Of a stretch of 64,000 bases of DNA, positions 62,115 to 64,000 are shown piece by piece. The stretch lies in assembly GCA_964465945.1 (NCBI GenBank), contig CAYXMM010000004.1, forward strand, positions 62,001-126,000. Direction: 5' to 3'. Numbering within the stretch: position 1 is the stretch's first letter; the number at the start of each line of letters is the position of its first letter. The notes beneath the pieces were generated by a model. It searched no databases. It had not been told where the DNA came from and worked only from the letters and a program-made list of their open reading frames with translations. This DNA is from JAJRPT01 sp964465945. GTDB taxonomy: Bacteria > Bacteroidota > Ignavibacteria > Kapaibacteriales > UBA2268. Position numbers and translations under genes: made by a program.

Positions 62115-62560
62115 TAAGACAATATCTCCTTCACTATTGTTTGAATAATTCTACCATCAGCTTTCCCAGATAATTCTTTCATCACTGCTCCCATTAGTTT
62201 GCCCATTTCAGATGGTGAATTTATTCCTAATTCTGATTTAATTTTCAAAACTACCTCTTTTATTTCTACTTCTGATAGCTGCTTAGGTAAAAAAGAAAGT
62301 ATAAGTTCCAGTTCAACTTTTTCTTTATCTGCAAGTTCGTTTCTACCTGCTTTCTCGTACATATCAATAGAATCTCTTCTCATTTTGACTTGCTGATTTA
62401 AAAGTTTAACTGACTCTACTTCATCGAGTTCTTTTCCTGAACCGGAAGTTTTAAACTCAATTATTGCTTTTTTAATAGAACGCAATGCATCAAGTTTGTC
62501 TTTTTCTTGATTTTTCATTGCATTTTTTAATTCTTCATTTATTAATAATTCTAAGTTCAT
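62114..62560 (-). CDS. GatB/YqeY-domain protein
   Basis: This 148-residue protein has the YqeY family pattern: helical NEELKNAMKNQEKDKLDALR, SIKKAIIEFKT, VKMRRDSIDMYEKAGRNELA and the C-terminal MGKLMGAVMKELSGKADGRI. The family resembles the tRNA-binding tail of GatB but its role is unclear. The frame is open to a GTG at 62566; the ATG at 62560 with an AAGGG purine run upstream is the better start. It leads the yqeY-mutS2-mfd-tsaB operon. Confidence 0.9.
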   Translation of the reverse strand: MNLELLINEELKNAMKNQEKDKLDALRSIKKAIIEFKTSGSGKELDEVESVKLLNQQVKMRRDSIDMYEKAGRNELADKEKVELELILSFLPKQLSEVEIKEVVLKIKSELGINSPSEMGKLMGAVMKELSGKADGRIIQTIVKEILS

Positions 62561-62630
62561 AAACACCCTTATAAAACATTATTGACGAAAAAAAGTAATT
62601 TTAATTACGAAATTACAATATTTTTATAAA

Positions 62631-62661
62631 TTTGAAGTTAAAATATAAATTCTTAAATTTG
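62631..62661 (+). promoter_or_regulatory. Bacteroidota-type promoter of the PH-domain gene pair
   Basis: TTTG at 62631-62634, a 19-base spacer and TAAATTTG at 62654-62661 match the -33/-7 pattern (TTG ... TAnnTTTG) of the Bacteroidota housekeeping sigma factor. The ATG at 62692 leaves a leader of roughly 25 bases. This is the cleanest promoter match I found in the window. Confidence 0.7.
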
Positions 62662-62691
62662 ATTTTGATTTAGAACATATAGGTTTAAAAT

Positions 62692-63165
62692 ATGAATGCG
62701 TTAGCTCCTGAAATAAAAATTCAATGGGCAATATCAACTCTTGGAAAACTTATTATTTACACTTTAGCTACTTTTTCTTTAGAATATTTTTTTATTGATA
62801 AATATATAAGTAATTGGCTTATTTTTGATTATGGGCTTACTTTAATAGTCTTTTTATTTTTTTTAACTTTAGTTTTTATTGCACCTCCATTAAGGTATAA
62901 GTATTGGAAATTTGAAGTCAAAGAAGATGAAATTTATTTAGAAAGAGGAATTTTTACACGAATTCATACTACTGCTCCTTTTAGTAGGGTTCAACATATT
63001 GATGTAGTTCAATCTATTTTAGATAGGTCATTTGGGTTAGGGAAATTAGTTATTTATACAGCAGGAACTAAAGGTGCTGACTTATTAATTCCTGGTTTAC
63101 CAATTCAATACGCTGAATACTTAAGAGATTATCTTAAAAGTTATACTCAGGAAGATGTAGTATGA
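62692..63165 (+). CDS. Bacterial PH-domain membrane protein (YdbS-like)
   Basis: This 157-residue protein has two transmembrane helices (LIIYTLATFSLEYFFI and LIVFLFFLTLVFIAPP). A bPH2 domain follows, with YKYWKFEVKEDEIYLERGIF, TTAPFSRVQHIDVVQSILDR and FGLGKLVIYTAGT, the hallmarks of the YdbS half of YdbS-YdbT pairs. A strong promoter lies just upstream (TTTG 62631-62634, 19-base spacer, TAAATTTG 62654-62661). It overlaps the next PH-domain gene by 4 bases (ATGA). In Gram-positives such pairs relate to stress or antimicrobial resistance; here function is unknown. Confidence 0.85.
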   Translation: MNALAPEIKIQWAISTLGKLIIYTLATFSLEYFFIDKYISNWLIFDYGLTLIVFLFFLTLVFIAPPLRYKYWKFEVKEDEIYLERGIFTRIHTTAPFSRVQHIDVVQSILDRSFGLGKLVIYTAGTKGADLLIPGLPIQYAEYLRDYLKSYTQEDVV

Positions 63166-64000
63166 CGAGTGAACAGAATATTCAAACACATGGAAGTAGA
63201 TTATCTCCATTAAGTATTATTCATCATTTTTCAAAGCAATTACCTGGTATCGCTATAACAATTTACTTTGTTGTAAATGGAAGTGGAGAAAATCTGATAA
63301 CCTTAATAATAGGTTTAATTTTTGGGTTGTTTGTTATACCAAGTAATTTACTTAATTATTATTATTTCAAATATTTAGTTACATCAAAAGAGTTAATTAT
63401 TCATTCTGGTGTTTTGAGTAAAAAGCAACGTGTGATACCAATTAATAAAATTCAGAACATCAATATCACTCAAAATTTCGTACAACGTATCCTTGGAATT
63501 TCAAAAGTCCAAATAGAAACTGCAGGGGATGTAAGTAGCGAAGGTGTATTAGAATCCCTTAAAACTTTTAAAGCATTAGAAATAAAGTCTATTATAAAAG
63601 AGTTTCAAGATGTACATCAGGTTGAAGACTATATTAAAACTGATGAAGACGCTTTAGTGCAAAATGAAGAAAAACTACATAGTTACAATGTTAAAGATGA
63701 AAGTATTATTGAAACAGAAAGAGAACTTATTAGTATGAATATAAAGGAATTAATGACCTTTGGTATTCTAAGATTTAGACCAATTTTATTTGTATTAGTT
63801 GCTTGGATATTCGGAGTGGGTCAGCAATTCTCACCTAATTTTATAAATAATTATGTTGATAATATTATATTGAATGCAGAAGATTATTATAATTCTATTA
63901 ATATTATTGAGGTTATTTTTTACTCTTTTATTTTATTTATAATTTTACTTTTAGTCTCTTGGGCTATGGATATTTTACTTACAATTAGCCAATGGTGGAA
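63162..64000 (+). CDS. Bacterial PH-domain membrane protein (YdbT-like), C-terminus beyond window
   Basis: The frame is open from ATG 63162 to the window edge (279 codons). It begins MTSEQNIQTHGSRLSPLSII and has two early hydrophobic helices. The first bPH2 domain contains LVTSKELIIHSGVLSKKQRV, then IPINKIQNINITQNFVQRIL and GISKVQIETAGDVSSEG. After an acidic linker a second pair of helices begins (FRPILFVLVAWIFG and VIFYSFILFIILLLVS). YdbT proteins hold two or more such repeats, so at least one more PH domain should lie beyond the edge. It is coupled to the YdbS-like gene by the ATGA overlap. Confidence 0.85.
   Translation, partial: MTSEQNIQTHGSRLSPLSIIHHFSKQLPGIAITIYFVVNGSGENLITLIIGLIFGLFVIPSNLLNYYYFKYLVTSKELIIHSGVLSKKQRVIPINKIQNINITQNFVQRILGISKVQIETAGDVSSEGVLESLKTFKALEIKSIIKEFQDVHQVEDYIKTDEDALVQNEEKLHSYNVKDESIIETERELISMNIKELMTFGILRFRPILFVLVAWIFGVGQQFSPNFINNYVDNIILNAEDYYNSINIIEVIFYSFILFIILLLVSWAMDILLTISQWW

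Noticed and set aside
1..64000. CRISPR arrays, rRNA, tRNA, prophage or integrase attachment sites
   Set aside because: No spaced direct repeats, no cloverleaf or rRNA-like segments and no phage or recombinase genes were seen; nearly all sequence is coding.

Overview
The window is an AT-rich, very compact stretch of bacterial chromosome. It fits the Bacteroidota/Chlorobiota (FCB) group. The evidence is two proteins with type IX secretion (T9SS) C-terminal sorting domains, FlgD-like Ig, DUF3078, DUF5777 and DUF1573 proteins, a HmuY/HmuR-like heme uptake operon, and Bacteroidota-type promoters (TTG, 19-20 bp spacer, TAnnTTTG). Several genes also have a clear GGAG Shine-Dalgarno sequence, which is less usual in classical Bacteroidetes and would suit an Ignavibacteria/Kapabacteria-like lineage. 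That placement is inference. No rRNA, tRNA, CRISPR array, prophage or complete insertion sequence was recognised.

Layout. 1-5.1 kb (minus): FAD-linked oxidase (cut by the window edge), HAD hydrolase, IPT/TIG lipoprotein, then a heme lipoprotein - YceI - DUF5777 barrel module. 5.2-8.4 kb (plus): uvrC and a nucleotide-sugar dehydrogenase. 8.4-12.8 kb (minus): a TamB-like protein with no standard start codon where its N-terminus should begin. 12.9-15 kb (plus): ccmA - lytic transglycosylase - ccmB. 15-16.4 kb (minus): scpA-scpB. 16.5-17.9 kb (plus): sodium/solute symporter. 17.9-24.3 kb (minus): adk - transposase-derived protein - murC - two PPIC isomerases. 24.4-31 kb (plus): DUF3078 barrel, then FecA-like receptor, HmuY-like T9SS protein and HmuR-like receptor. 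31-32.2 kb: two small ORFs and the only long non-coding gap, which holds a paired hairpin element. 32.2-35.3 kb (minus): acyltransferase, membrane proteins, glycosyltransferase, FlgD-like protein. 35.4-37.6 kb (plus): threonine dehydrogenase, panB, a second heme lipoprotein. 37.6-39.6 kb (minus): uvrB. 39.7-41.7 kb (plus): lnt and DUF2059. 41.8-49.5 kb (minus): a TatD/outer-membrane-barrel fusion, ftsY, pgsA, DUF3108, S41 protease, a barrel, zupT, DUF1573. 49.6-54 kb (plus): a large T9SS protein, a barrel that appears to start at CTG, DUF3108, LolA-like. 54-62.6 kb (minus): yqeY - mutS2 - mfd - tsaB - SDR - Memo-like. 62.7-64 kb (plus): two bacterial PH-domain membrane proteins, the second cut by the window edge.

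Taken together, much of the window serves the cell envelope: lipoprotein maturation and transport (lnt, LolA-like), periplasmic chaperones, TamB, peptidoglycan synthesis and cleavage (murC, transglycosylase), SRP targeting (ftsY), phospholipid synthesis (pgsA) and metal/heme uptake. A second theme is DNA repair (uvrB, uvrC, mfd, mutS2), in three separate transcription units. Cytochrome c maturation genes and two paralogous heme lipoproteins point to c-type electron transport.

The most unusual signals are: (i) an inverted pair of hairpins with compensatory stem changes around a GCGNAGC mini-hairpin core at 31.8-31.9 kb; (ii) an in-frame TatD nuclease/outer-membrane-barrel fusion with a buried signal peptide; (iii) two genes that lack any ATG/GTG/TTG start where their N-termini require one; (iv) an apparently domesticated transposase in the murC operon; (v) a transglycosylase embedded by overlaps between ccmA and ccmB; (vi) terminator-like hairpins directly in front of start codons.
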